From assembly GCA_905250125.1 (NCBI GenBank), contig CAJNOL010000003.1:496001-560000 (forward strand): a stretch of 64,000 nt of DNA, written 5' to 3'. Shown in pieces: positions 41,230-53,477 of the stretch. The notes below the pieces were generated by a model, which saw nothing but the letters and a program-made list of their open reading frames with translations, had not been told where the DNA came from and made no database searches. Positions within the stretch are counted from its first letter, which is position 1. Each line of letters opens with the position of its first letter. Source of the DNA: Rotaria sordida. Taxonomy: Eukaryota; Rotifera; Eurotatoria; Philodinida; Philodinidae. The position numbers and the translations under genes were made by a program.

Positions 41230-41840
41230 TCAGGTTCCCTCCTCAAAAATCGATCTTAGACCAAGAATATTCAAATTGCATGAAACTTTCAAGATATATT
41301 GGAGCTGGCGTGAAGAGCCTATGGTAGAATTATCAGCTCTATATCATAGCGTTTGACAAAAATATTCACCAAACAAGAGCCAAAAATAGCAGATTTGACG
41401 AGCCAAATTTCTATCCCCACGCTCATTCTATATATTTAATTTTTTTTGTTTGAAAGAGTATGTCAGGGTGAAGAGCACCACAGAATCTTTTTTTTTTAAG
41501 TTCTTACTTTTTAAGTGGAGAAGGAAATCACAAGTTCAATGACTTAAAGAACCCCTAAAAATAGTCCTGTTTCTATAGAAGTGTTTTCTTATATGATAAT
41601 AAAAAAGCTTATTTTAAAAAAAGAATGATGAGAGTCGCTAGTTCTAAACACGAGCTTTCAAACAAAAAAAAAACAAGTTATTGGCTATAACGAAGCTCCT
41701 GCAAGAATTCTGGACGATGTGATCGAAAATCTAAAAAAACAAAAAAGATTTTTAATTTTTTTCCAAAAACGGCATATTTTTCGAATAGGAGCTGATAGAA
41801 ATCTTGAAAAATGTTTAGAGAAAAACGAGGTATCGAGTAA
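41230..41840 (+). repeat. dispersed repeat family G, copy 1
   Basis: The reverse complement of 55500-56100 matches this segment in order: ttggagctggcgtgaagagcc against ttggagctggtgtgggaaggc, tatcatagcgtttgacaaaaatattcaccaaac against tatcatggcgtttgacagagatattcaccaaac, and gagagtcgctag...caagctttcaaacaaaaaaa. The two copies are diverged but collinear over about 600 bases. Confidence 0.7.
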
Positions 41841-43074
41841 ACATTATTATCATTTATGAAAGATCAGATCACAGACTATCTTTCCTTATATTTATCTTTT
41901 TTGAGAGGAGGCTTAATAAAATAGAGTTCTATAATCTTAGATTATATATACAAATAGATGTTTAAAGTATGTAAACATTTCGATTGATACAAACCGAAAT
42001 CAATTAATCGTCTTTGAATTATAAAAGACGTAACTAGAAGAACTGATGACAGTAAGTGACTTCTTCACTTTAATACGATCCGTTTTGTCTTCCGGATGTA
42101 TAGAACTATGTTATATGATGGAATTGAAGTACATCTACTCGGTAAGTATGATTTTTAATATTAATGTTCCATATGCATATTCACACTAATTGAGCTTGTT
42201 CTTTCTCTATTCAATCAAAAATAATATGCTGTCAGCTATTCATCATTTCCTGTTACTTAAATATAGAATGTTCGCCATATTGTTTTTTTTTCATGAATCT
42301 TTGTTTCATAAATATACTTATATTGAATATCAATATTTCAATAGGATTAAATGAGTAATAGAGATATTGACAATAATGAGTACCGATTTTTGACGTTGAA
42401 TTTCGGTTCCTACTGTGACATATTTCATTATTAAGGACATTCCTAGGGCGACTCATGTCATCATTGACGAAACCATACATTTTTATATGACAAGCATCTC
42501 TTCATGCATATAATAATAAGAATTCAACCGTCTGTAAAATTAGTAAAGATGTACTGATTACTTTCTAATCAAGCCAATAGAAAACAGGCGGACAACATCA
42601 GTTACATCATATTCTTCAAAAAGAGTTATAAAATGCAATACAATTATAATATTGTTTTAATGTTCTATCAATAAATACAGAATTCATTTCTCTGACGAAA
42701 CAACACAATAGAACAAAGAATATTATATTAAAGAAAACTACGTTTGTAATAGGAACCATCAATAAAATTGAATGAGACATCGAATTTCGTCTTTTCTTTT
42801 TTTTTCTCCATAAGTAAAAACTGTGTTATTTAAAATGTATCATATATCTATATGTGCAATAGTGATAATAAAGTAAAATATAACGAAAAAAAGAATTGAT
42901 TTTATTTATTATGAGATTCTTCAATTAAACTATTTGTTAGGCTAAAAGAAAAAAACAATAAATTATAACTACGAAAAACAAAAAAAAAGAAATATAACTG
43001 GAAATAAGTTCGTTGGCGCAAGAATAAATAGATTTTTTTTTGTTGTCTTTGATTTAAATAATTTAAAAAAAATT
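41841..43074. other. spacer and 3' flank of ERGIC1
   Basis: No gene recognised. TTTATT at 42901-42906 (AATAAA on minus) lies about 170 bases beyond the ERGIC1 stop and is a plausible polyadenylation signal. Confidence 0.45.
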
Positions 43075-46000
43075 TTATGTCATTTTACCAATTTCAAATT
43101 TTTTAAATAATTCACTTGCTGTAAATACAATTGAATCAAGAATACTTGCTACTGTAAATGAACCACCTACAACAGCACATATTGATGTTATAAATGTATA
43201 AAATTTTTGTCGACGTTCAGTATATTTAACTGTTATTGGCTAAATGAGAAACAAAAACCAGATACATTAAATTAAAAATTATTTCATTTTTACCATAATA
43301 TCATAACGAAACCATATTGCTCCTACTACACCTTGATGTGGATTAAATTCCTTTAAATAAAAAAGCAAAAGAATTGTTTTTAGAGAAGATCTTTTCATTT
43401 CAAATACATGAAATTTTATTAAATAAAAAGTTTGATTTAATTGCAAGAATTAGTATTCAATCCAGGTCATTTTATAATATTTGACCTTGTCGCATTAGGC
43501 ACTATGATTTGAATAGATCGCAATCAAGAAAAAAAAATAGAAGCTTTTTTTGTTGATTCTTTGACACCGCAATTATATCGGAAATGAGATGAGATGAAGT
43601 AATAATAGATAAAATAGGTACTAATCATGACTCAAGTCTTTATTAGCACGGTTGGAAGTCAGGAATTAAAAGTTATTTATTGGAAACATATCGAAAGCAA
43701 GCGGTAATTATTTTATGCTTCGACGCTAATTATACTCTTTTTTTTTTATTTCCTCTTGGGTTTTTCTGTTTGATTCTCATACTGATGAAGAATAGATAGA
43801 AGTCGATCGTATATAAAAAAAAAAACTTTTTATTTGATACATATAGATCGTTAAACATAAGCGATTCAGCACCAAAAACAAAAATATATTTTTTCTAGCA
43901 TCTTAGAATTGTTCAAAAGATTTTTCAGCACTTAGAAGAAAATCTAAAAACAAATATAGATAAGTGCTTTTTGAAAAAAAAATCTATCTTTATTTTTGTC
44001 GGTTAAAAAGGAAGTAACTTGACATAAATTAGTTTCAATAGATAATGGTGTCCTATTTGTTGTGTTTTCTAGGTATTAGTGCATATTGCAGTTCAAAGCA
44101 TTGATCTACTTATATTATTGAAATCAGAATTGAGCGATCGAGTCATTCATTCAAAAAACAAAAAAAAGGCAAAAGTTAATAATTCAATATTAAAATCAAT
44201 TTCAGCAAAATTTGATGATTTTCTACAAGAAGAAAATTTAACTAGTGAGAAATTCAAAGCAATCTCTTTATAAATTTACTAGAAAAAAAAATCATAATAT
44301 CATGTTTAATATTGGATTAGTTCATAAGAAGATTTTAGGTTTTTTTTTCAATATGTTATATTTATATAAAACCTCTGGTGGTTTCTTATTATGATTTATT
44401 TTACACAGAAACCTATGAAATGAAACTTTTCTATGATCATTATTCAGTAGGAATAAATTTGTTTACCATAAGAGTCGTATTAGATGAAAAAAATCTATTA
44501 AACTTAAATCTATAAACAAAACGGGTTTGAAATAGAGAAGAAAATTGAACATTTTTGTACTTATGAAAAGTTCACTTTATAGTCTTTTTTACGAAAATTC
44601 ATTTATAAAATTTGACGTAAGTCTGATCAAAATTACACAAAAAAAACAACGTTCTATCAAGTCTTATATCAAAGAAAAAATGTGTTAGACAATCATTAAA
44701 TTTATAGTGAAGATAAGAGCTAACAAGGGAAATCCCTCAAGTGATTAATTACTTTGAAATTTGTATTATGTGCACCATTTTGATCCTAATGAGTTATGAA
44801 TACTGTAAAGATAGTTTAGGCTCTAAACTTATTGCTGCATTTTTATGGTATTTTTCCACATCGATGCCGTGGTTCTCTTCAGGAACATTCATTTTCAAAT
44901 TTCCACCTACAAAATGACCCGGAGACACATCTTAACATTAATAGTTGATTGTGAAAGTCTTCGGGTCTTTTGAGTTATTTCTTTGCTGAAATAAAAATGT
45001 CAACTCTGCTAGTGTATATGAGCAGTGTAAAAGACAAGTCTTTATCATAGCCGTATCTTAGAATAAGAACAATAAAATGATCTGAAACTTTCATAATAAA
45101 CTATTCGCATCAAGATCTATCTCTGTGTGTAAAACTTCAAATAAAAATTTCCAAACGAATTTACCTAATATTCTCGATGGAAATTACGGCATTTACTTGA
45201 AAAAATATCGCAAAAATGCAATATCTCAGCAACAATGAGTTAAGGACAAAAGTTCTTTTTAGAGTATTCATAGCTTATTTGGATCTACATGATGCACATA
45301 ATCTCGACTCAAAAAATGATTAATTCAATTGAGGATTTTCTCTTGAAAATCTAATGAAAAGTTTCACTATTCTAGTAGATAATAGTTTACGAAAAAAAAA
45401 ATTAATTGAGAAATGATTCGAAAATTAGTAAGTGAAAAAAAAAATCTATTGTTCGGAATTTTCTGACAAATTACAAAATAAATTACATAAAAATTATATA
45501 CTTCGACAGAGCAATTGATTTTCTATCCAACTATATTAAAATAAGAAACCGCTAAGATTTTTGTATAAATACAGCAGACTGAACAAAACAGTTAAAAATA
45601 ATAGAATCAACCTGTATACTGAAAATTAGGAGCTTAACCGTTCTTTTTCAGGTTTATCCACTTTACTGTTTTTTTAGTTCTGCTGATGTGAAATACTAAA
45701 GATGAACTTAATAGAATGTATTTTAACCCGAACGTTTCCGATGAAAAGTCATGATTAACGAGGGGAACATTTTCAATTGATCAAACGCTCTCTTATAAAT
45801 CTAGAAAATGGTTATTTTATAATTCGTTTAGCTCTTTGTAAAATAAATACTTCTAGGAACCGTTATACATTTATCGGGGTAAAGATTTACATTAAGAAAA
45901 AAGCTATTTTTTTCTACTTAATTTATAATAGCCTAGCACACAAGTAAAATAACTGTCATTCTAAAATGAAAAATATATGAGCATAAATTGTAGTAATCAG

Positions 46001-47033
46001 TTGTTTTCTTGTCAAAATAGAATCCTTCAATAATAAAGAATGTCCTATTAAAACTTGATTTGAATATTGAATAATTAATTAATTAATTAATTTTATACAA
46101 AAAAAAAATTTATTTTACTAACCCGATAGACAAATGTGTATTGAAATGGATATCGACGAACTCCACTAAGATTTTCATATATGGTAGGTACAATTTTCAT
46201 TAAATAATCATGTGAAACATGAATAGGATGATTTGTATTATTAAAACCTCTTAATGGACGGAATGCTTTTCGATTTGGAATTTGTCGAAAACCCTTTTAA
46301 AACACACATACAAAAAAAAATATTTATCTTCATTTCAATTTATATTTCAAATGAACAAACTTTTATGGAATCACCAAATCTTAAATCATGTATCACATGT
46401 TTCATATCACCAATTGTTGGCTGAGATGCAGCGGAATGTGTTGAGACGTGAAAATTACCCGGTACACGAGTTACTGTAAATGTAGCATTAATACGACAAC
46501 CTTTATCATTATTATCTGGTGTTTTTAATGTATTATCATGAAATCCAACTTCATGTCGACCAAGATCATCTTGAATATCAATACCAAGATCTAAAATAAA
46601 AATCGATATTAATATAAACCATAAATTTCTTTTTTTTCATTATTCTTACATTGACAAGGAATTTCTGATACAGTAATATCAACATGCACTGGTATCCGAT
46701 TACTGGTACCAAAATCTGGTGCATCAACAAATAATTCACTGACACTGAAAAAAAAACGTATTAAAGATAAATGATTTCTTTTTTTTTTTTTTTGCTTCAA
46801 AAATTTGTTTTTCTTACACATCAGGCGTAATAAAATAATAGAGTTCAATGAGAAGTAATGTTGATATAAATGTAATGCAAATAAGTGAGATAGCGGCACC
46901 GGTAGTGGTCGCGTGTGTGAGATCTTTAGGAACTTTTCGATAAATATCGAATCTAAATTAAAAAAAAACACAAACAAAAAATGTATTTGATAAAATCTTT
47001 TTTTTCAATTTACCTTCTTATGTCGAATTGCAT
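43075..47033 (-). CDS. ERGIC1: ERGIC1 (ER-Golgi intermediate compartment protein 1)
   Basis: Seven exons on minus: 47033-47014, 46952-46818, 46744-46650, 46590-46361, 46293-46123, 43350-43294, 43239-43075; 873 nt, 290 residues, about the length of vertebrate ERGIC1. Hallmarks: N-terminal FDIRRFDIYRKVPKDLTHAT, TM1 at about 23-45, LGIDIQDDLGRHEVG, NFHVSTHSAASQP and FGDSIK in the lumen, then IVPTIYENLSG, AIWFRYDI and PITVKYTERRQKFY before TM2 (ICAVVGGSFTVASILDS) and a short cytosolic tail FEIGKMT. The protein cycles between ER and Golgi in complex with ERGIC2/3 and helps cargo traffic. Intron 5 is unusually long (~2.8 kb), holding repeats and a possible nested gene. The start lies 125 bases after the PDHX stop, and a TTTTAG acceptor sits 19 bases before the ATG. 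Confidence 0.96.
43627..44273 (+). CDS. possible nested gene inside ERGIC1 intron 5, opposite strand
   Basis: Three plus-strand exons can be joined in frame: 43627-43703, 43907-44001 and 44080-44273 (366 nt, 121 residues, TAA stop). Phases agree at both junctions (2 then 1), with donors GTAATT and GTTAAA and acceptors CTTAG and ATTAG. The product starts MTQVFISTVGSQELKVIYW, has a predicted helical middle (IVQKIFQHLEENLKTNIDK) and a Lys-rich part (HSKNKKKAKVNNSILKSISA), and ends KFKAISL. There is no signal peptide or clear membrane helix. Composition is protein-like and unlike the surrounding intron. I do not recognise the family, and the weak, non-consensus splice sites leave real doubt. Confidence 0.4.
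44700..45340. repeat. diverged repeat sequence in ERGIC1 intron 5
   Basis: Less AT-rich than the rest of the intron, with sentence-like blocks (ctgaaactttcataataaac, gcaatatctcagcaac) in the style of family F foldback units elsewhere in the window. The relationship is only suggestive by eye. Confidence 0.3.
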
Positions 47034-47158
47034 GTTCGACAAATTATAAATCTAAAATAGGGTGAAACTAATGAAAAGTCATGTTACATATGAAATGAGA
47101 CATATATATGAACAAAAGAAAAATACACCTATTCTACATGACTAAAATAAGTTCAATT

Positions 47159-49939
47159 TTAAAAGTTAAGAATTGATTCTGATTTGTTATTTGTTATAAG
47201 CATAGTAGGATTTTCCATATATGATCGAAATGCTTGAAGAAATAATGCACTTGATTGAGGATCACATGCACGTGCATCATAAGATAATGTAACAATTAAT
47301 TGATTTTCAGTTTTAAGATCATCACCACTATATTTAAGAAGATTTTGACCAATAGCCAATATACCAATTTGTGGTGGATTAATAACAGCCGAAAATGATC
47401 GAATACCAAACATACCTAAATTTGAGATTGTAAATGAACCACCTTGAAATTCATTAGGTTTTAATTTTCCTTCTTTAGCTTTAGTTGCTAGTTGTCGAAC
47501 TTGTCCATTTATATCTTGTACTGATAAACGATCAGCATTAAATACAATCGGTGTTATAAGACCATTATCAGTTGCAACTGCAACACTTATATCAACTGTT
47601 GATTGAAGTTTAAGACCATTTTTATCATCATAGACACCATTCATTTGTGGTACTTGCTATAACAAAATAGACAAGAAAAACCGATATTTTTATATGATTC
47701 GAAAAAAAAAATTTTTTTTTTCGTATAAATAGATATAGAACGTCAAGGTATAGTAAAAAAAAACATGGGTGTCTTGAGGTCATCAAGATTGAAGGCGGAG
47801 GATTGACTACTGAGAATGGAAGGTTCGCGACATTGGAAGGAGGACCGATCCACTGTTGCGAAGATTGGTGAGCAAAATAAATGACAAAAAAATCATTTAA
47901 CTGATTTTTCGATTCTTATAAATTTTCGAAACATTTTTCAACTAAAAAAATATAATGTATATAGTTAGTGACATTGTCTAGCATTGAAAAAATTGCAACT
48001 ATTCATTCTGAAGAGAAAATATAGATGAAATTTTTATATTTTTACCATTACAAAACAATTGATTAGTAGTCTACTTCATTGTATTCATTCAACATAAGCA
48101 ATTGTTTGATCTCTCATTCGAGAACTCAGTGTTGGCTCTATCATCGATAAAAATTTCATGTCAAACGATTATAGTTTGCTTGATCTGTGAAGTTATCGTT
48201 GAGTATTCTTAGCATGGGAATTGATGAGATCTGTCAAAAAAATATTTTCAATTGTTTGCTGTGAAATTTTCTTCATCGATGGAGCGAAGATCTTTGTGAC
48301 GGCCGTTCCAGCTAATAGAAACATCAATGTATCTCAAGATCTCAACAGACTCGAACTCTCTGTGATACAATAAAGACACTGTGGAACTTTATTTATCAAT
48401 AAAAGAATAGATATTAATGCATCGAAAAAGGCTTTTTTGAAGTCCAAGGAAAAAATCGGTGTTTTTTCCTAAATCCAATGCACTAAGATCGATTAACTTT
48501 AAATTAGTGGTTGTGATTAAGATTTACCGAACTCTTTTTAAAATAAAAAAAAAATGTGACAAAAAGTTCAAATTTAGGTACTTTTTCCTCAGGTAGTAAG
48601 GCTTTTGGTAACTACTGTATATACTAAAAAAGAAATATTTTTTTTTACTAATAATTATAAAGCAATAAGAAATGTTAAAGGAATATTTTAATTTTCTAGC
48701 TTTGTTTTAAAGATATTAATAATCGTTTTTTTTTTGAGTAACTTACTCTCAATCCATAAGCGACAGCTTTAATAATGAAGTCATTGACGGATACTTTAAC
48801 TGTTGCTTTAGGATCACTAATCATTTGTTTACGTAATTTAATTATTTGATCAACATTAGATGTTATACTAATATATTGATGAGGTATATTAGTTTTAGAA
48901 TATGTTAAACGTTTAGCAATTGCTCGACGAATAGATGAAATTTCTATATCATGATATCGACGTCCTCCAGATTCCTTGATTTGTTTTTCTTGTTTATCTG
49001 GTGTTTGTTGTTTTGTAGGTTTCTTTTCTTGGGTATGTGATTTAGCTTTAAGTTGATTACTATCAATATAATTTTGAACATCACTAGAAATTAACGAAAA
49101 TGAAATTCTTATTTGATTAAGAAGAAAACAAAAAATAAACAAGTAAAAACCTTTTCATAATAATACCATGTGGTCCAGTGCCTTGTATTTTAGAAAGTTC
49201 AATACCATATTGTTCTAGAAGAGTACGTGCAGCTGGACCAACAGCATGACTTAATAAATAAATAAAAAGTGATTAATTATTTCTATGTTAGAATACACGC
49301 ACTGAGATTGTGCAGTTTGTTGTTGATCACTTTTAGGTTGTTCTTGTTTCTCTTCTTTTTCAACGGGTTTTGTTTCAGACGGCTTTTTCTCCGAAGTTTT
49401 CTCTTCAGTTTTTGGTACTTCAACATTTTTCCAATCATCACCTTTTTCAACAAGAATTGCAATTAATTTTCCAACTTTAACATCGGTTGAATTATCGGGC
49501 ATCTAAAATAAAATCATAATTTTCTTTTATGAAAAAAAAAAACAAAATTAATAATTTCTTTACTAGAATTTTAGCAACAATACCCTCTTCTTCAGTATCA
49601 AGAGTTATTGTTGCTTTATCCGTTTGAATTTCACATAAAGCATCACCAGGATTAAATTCTTCGCCTAAAATAATCAATAATTTAAGTTTCATATTTATTA
49701 ATTAATTATCAGACCTTCTTTTTTGAGCCATCTAACGATTGTTCCTTCACTCATCGTTGGAGAAAGAGAAGGCATTTTTAATGGTGTTGATGCTGAATAG
49801 TAAAATGAAACCAATTAAAATTTTATAAATAAAAACTATGGTTTTTTTTTTCATCAATACCAAGAGCTCGAATTGCTTCGAAAGCAATACGACGTTGACG
49901 ACAAACATTTGTCGCGACACGACCAAGATTACGAAGCAT
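47159..49939 (-). CDS. PDHX: PDHX, E3-binding (component X) protein of the pyruvate dehydrogenase complex
   Basis: Seven exons on minus: 49939-49861, 49792-49715, 49664-49564, 49502-49303, 49249-49151, 49083-48747, 47656-47159; 1392 nt, 463 residues. Order: a basic mitochondrial presequence ([17 protein letters not shown]), a lipoyl domain ([21 protein letters not shown]; lipoyl Lys69 in QTDKAT), a Pro/Glu/Lys linker, a peripheral-subunit-binding domain ([19 protein letters not shown]...GPHG, about 155-187), then the acetyltransferase-type core ([36 protein letters not shown]). At the C-terminus the E2 catalytic motif DHRxxDG is replaced by DARACDP (425-431): the catalytic His is Ala. That marks PDHX, whose vertebrate form has SDSRVVDD, rather than DLAT. 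It anchors dihydrolipoamide dehydrogenase to the complex in the mitochondrial matrix. A TTTTTAG acceptor lies 8 bases before the ATG. Confidence 0.94.
47764..47873. other. G+C-richer island in a PDHX intron
   Basis: About 110 bases inside the 1.1 kb intron 6 are strikingly richer in G and C (aaggcggaggattgac, ggaaggaggaccgatcc). This looks like a fragment of inserted or formerly coding sequence; no protein match was recognised in any frame. Confidence 0.35.
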
Positions 49940-51107
49940 ATATAAAACTAAAAATAAAAGAATAGAGTCAGGATTAGTGAAACGAATCGACCTTAGTTTG
50001 AGAAAAACACAACAAGTATACATCAAGTAATATCCACGTTGATATGGCGCAAGGTAAATTATGGAAAAACAAGTCGATTTTTTGTTGGTCAACGATATTC
50101 AGAAGAATATCTAGATGGCGGTACTACTCGATATAATATTACTTAAATATTTGAACATATCGTTTCATTGTCTTTTGATACTTCTTATTAAAATTATCTT
50201 AAATTTAAATAATTCTCACATTTTAAATTTCTCATTTTTTTTGCCAAAATAGAATAAAACACTGACAATCAGTCTTCTAAACTTGATGTGTTTTAGCAGA
50301 TGTACTTGAATCTCGGATCGAACTACACTTTGTCGATATTCGATGATATAACTTTCCGAGAGACAGATGTCGGCCATCTTCATTTCGATCACTGAAACTA
50401 TCAATGACAATTTGAGATGATACTTACAGTATTAAAAACGTTCTAATGTAATATGTATGAATATTAATTGTACTTAATAGTGGTTATGAGTGAACCTACT
50501 CAGCAGGTCTCGAAATCGGGTCCCTTTCTGATGATCTGCACCGGGTCAACTTAGAATGGGACTATTAAATGTATATTTCTTTTACAAAAAGCATTTCCAA
50601 GCGATTGAGTTCCGCAATCATTTATTAGAACATTGTAAAAGGTTTATTGTCATAGGGATCACGAGTTGAATAAGGTTGGACAATTTTAATGCTTAAAAAC
50701 ATAGTAATAGAGGTAAGTCGAATTACTTATTAAACCGAAAGATTAAGATGCCTGCGTGGATACTCCAACTTATTGAAGATTATTATTTATTAATATAAGC
50801 TTTTACAAATCCCTGCTGACTAATTTCAAAAAGTCAGATCGATTACTATATTCCTGTTACACTGTTCTACTTCCATAACGTTCATGCTACCAAATGTAGT
50901 TGATAGTGTACTCGACCTTGTATGTAGATGAGAAATGTCATTGAACAGAATAAATGCTCTGCTTTTGCTTATTTACTGAATGAAACTTCTGACATGTTCG
51001 CATAATAAAGATTTCTGATTGTTACCAGTCGCGAGATACAAAACTCATGTAAGAAATTTTGACAAGAAATAAGAATAAGATCGATTAAAATGACACTATT
51101 TAATTCT
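49940..51107. other. upstream region of PDHX, no gene seen
   Basis: AT-rich DNA on the 5' side of PDHX. The 64-codon minus frame at 50216-50410 and the frame extension at 49940-50092 have no supporting features. A tRNA-like look at 50490-50560 was checked and dismissed. Confidence 0.4.
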
Positions 51108-51268
51108 GATTGAAATCTGATTTTTCAGTTTTAAAGATAGATTTCAATTCATTTTAATCTTTCTTGATCGATTGATATAGTTTTATCGATTGAAAATGTT
51201 TTTCAAAAATCGATTAAGATAGACTAATATCAAATGAAATCCATCTTCAAAGTTGAAAAATCAAATGT
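51108..51268. repeat. palindromic foldback sequence
   Basis: The left arm gaaatctgatttttcagttttaaagatagatttc is mirrored by gaaatccatcttcaaagttgaaaaatcaaatg on the right around a centre near 51185, each arm about 70 bases. Likely a small MITE-like unit. Confidence 0.55.
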
Positions 51269-52836
51269 TGTCTATTTTCTTACGAAGAAAATCTTCTTTG
51301 AAAAAAGAAATAAAGTTTGATCCAAATGGCTCATTTCGAGCCCTGTCATAGGTTACTAGAATCGATATTAACTCGCTAAGCTACTAATACAAGATTAGGA
51401 CACAGTCTATAGTACACACATCATAATTGAATAGTCATTCTCTCAGTATATATCCAAAAAGTGAACGAAAAGGCTGATTGTTAAAACGAAGACTATGGAT
51501 AGAGATTATAGAAAGAGATTCGGCGATGAGTTACATAAACGTTTGTCATTATGATAGACATACCCAATGTTTTAATCAATCGTATCATTTCAACATCGAG
51601 TAATTTTCAATGATAACTTGCTGTTTTTTAGATCTTCTCTTTTCAATTTTCAAACTTCTCATCATTATCTTTAATATAATTTTCTGACCAAAAATATCTA
51701 TTCGTTCTTGTTATTCTTTTTTTTTATCAAACCATTTTATTCACGATATCAGCTTAATGAATTTCTAATGTTTACAGTAATGTCTTTCAAATCTTTTTAC
51801 TTGAAAATTAAATACCGCACAAAGAAAGCAAGTAGAAAACAAAATAAAACGCTACCTAAGCAACAGATTTAGAATAAAAAAAATGTCGATTCATTAGTAA
51901 AGAAAAGTTCTTTTAAGATTTACTATTTGAAATTAATTAACCAAAAAGGAGTAATAGTCAAATGATAGATGTTAATAAAAAATTTCAATAGTATAGTTAA
52001 CTTGTTATACTGTATTTATATAAGAAATTTCAGTTGTTTTTCGATTTATCAAACTCATAATATGGATCTTTCTTTCTAAAATTCAATAAAATCTAATGTT
52101 TCTTCTTTAGGTCAATATGTAAACAGATATTAATCATTTTCAAACAAATAATGAGCATAAAAAAATGTAATTCTTCCTCAGCTTTTCTCATTTTACTAAT
52201 AATACTTAGGGGAAGATAGGCTCTTCTCTTATGAATCTAATAGAATCAATTTGCTTTTTTTAGATGCAAAATGTGTAACGTATATACTATTTTGTAAATC
52301 AGATAAAACCATTGCTCTCAAGAAAAATATACTCATGAGTGAAAAATTTCTTAAGCCAAAAATTTGATTTGTTATCCATCAATAAAACTAAAAAGTCAAT
52401 CGTAGCATTCCGATCGATCATTGTTTTTCATTTTCGATTGTATTGAATTAGTTTAGTTTCAAAATAAATACATCAGTTTATGATTGTCTTATTTTTAGAA
52501 TTAGTATCATTAGAATGTTTACTTTGGCTAATACTCTATTCTCATTTCTTATCTATTTGTCAATTCTACTAATCGAATCAAATTGTGATATCCATACTCT
52601 ATTGAATTTCGCTATTTTCTATCAGACCTCGGGATGTACAACGTCGTCTACCGAAACAAAAATACAAGTTCGATATTTATGAAAAAAAAACTGTCATGAA
52701 ATTGATTATTTACTTAATTCAATTTTTATAGAAATATGAGGAAGAAAAAAAATAGATTGAAAAATAATAACAACCAATTCACAATTATTTGTTATTGATT
52801 ATCATTTCGAAGAAATATTTCTCTATTGACCTATCA
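51269..52836. other. gene-free region upstream of the Ly6-like gene
   Basis: AT-rich, no coding or repeat structure identified. Confidence 0.4.
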
Positions 52837-53365
52837 ATGTTCTATTTTCTTCTTTCCGGTGCTATTCTACTAACAAGTAAAAATATATTCAAAATATATT
52901 TATTTTAAATATTTATTCATAATTTAAATTTAGTTAATGCAGATGTTAATATAACATGCTATGAATGTAATGGTTGTACATCAACACCAACAGAAATATC
53001 TATTGATAATGATTTATGTTTTGTATGAATAATAACAATTTTTTCATATCTCATGAGGCTTTTTTCTTTCTATCATTTAGCGTATTCAAATGAATTGTCT
53101 ATCAATGGGTATACATGTCACTGATCTAACGGGTGATCAATCACATTCAAATCATTCGCCATCGAATTGTGATCAAACACTTAGTTATTCATCAGCATGT
53201 ACAGTATCTTATTATTGTTGTTCAACAGATAAATGTAATACATATGAAAAGCCACTTTTACCATCATCATCATCATCATCATCATTATTATTATTTAGAA
53301 TAAACAAAATAGTATTTAGCTTTTATATAATATATCATTTTAAGTACTACAATAAATCTATTTAA
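52837..53365 (+). CDS. Ly6/uPAR-type three-finger surface protein
   Basis: Three exons: 52837-52876, 52934-53022, 53081-53365; 414 nt, 137 residues, all in frame. Signal peptide MFYFLLSGAILLTINA, then VNITCYECNGC, the start of a Ly6 domain. The domain ends YYCCSTDKCN, the conserved CC..xCN signature of Ly6/uPAR proteins. Ten cysteines give five possible disulfides. A Ser run (encoded by a tca/atc repeat) links to a hydrophobic C-terminus that could direct GPI anchoring, although it contains Arg and Lys residues. Such proteins are usually extracellular or GPI-linked modulators of receptors or septate junctions; the specific role is unknown. AATAAA at 53368 follows the stop immediately. Confidence 0.8.
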
Positions 53366-53477
53366 TTAATAAATAAGTCAAACTACAAAACATAAACATT
53401 ATCAACCAAGTGACAATTATAATTATAATGATAACGAATCAAAAAAAAAATCTAATTTCTAAAAGAAAAATACATCT

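Noticed and set aside
46609..46977. 122-codon minus frame
   Set aside because: Reads through ERGIC1 intron 2 in the wrong frame; the splice-based model with GAT GT|T GTC matches ERGIC1 (D-V-V-S-E-L).
47159..49939. Annotation as DLAT (catalytic E2 of pyruvate dehydrogenase)
   Set aside because: The DHRxxDG catalytic motif is replaced by DARACDP and only one lipoyl domain is present, which fits PDHX.
50490..50560. Possible tRNA (ggtctcgaaatcgggtccc)
   Set aside because: No GGTTCGANTCC B box and no cloverleaf with an acceptor stem could be formed.
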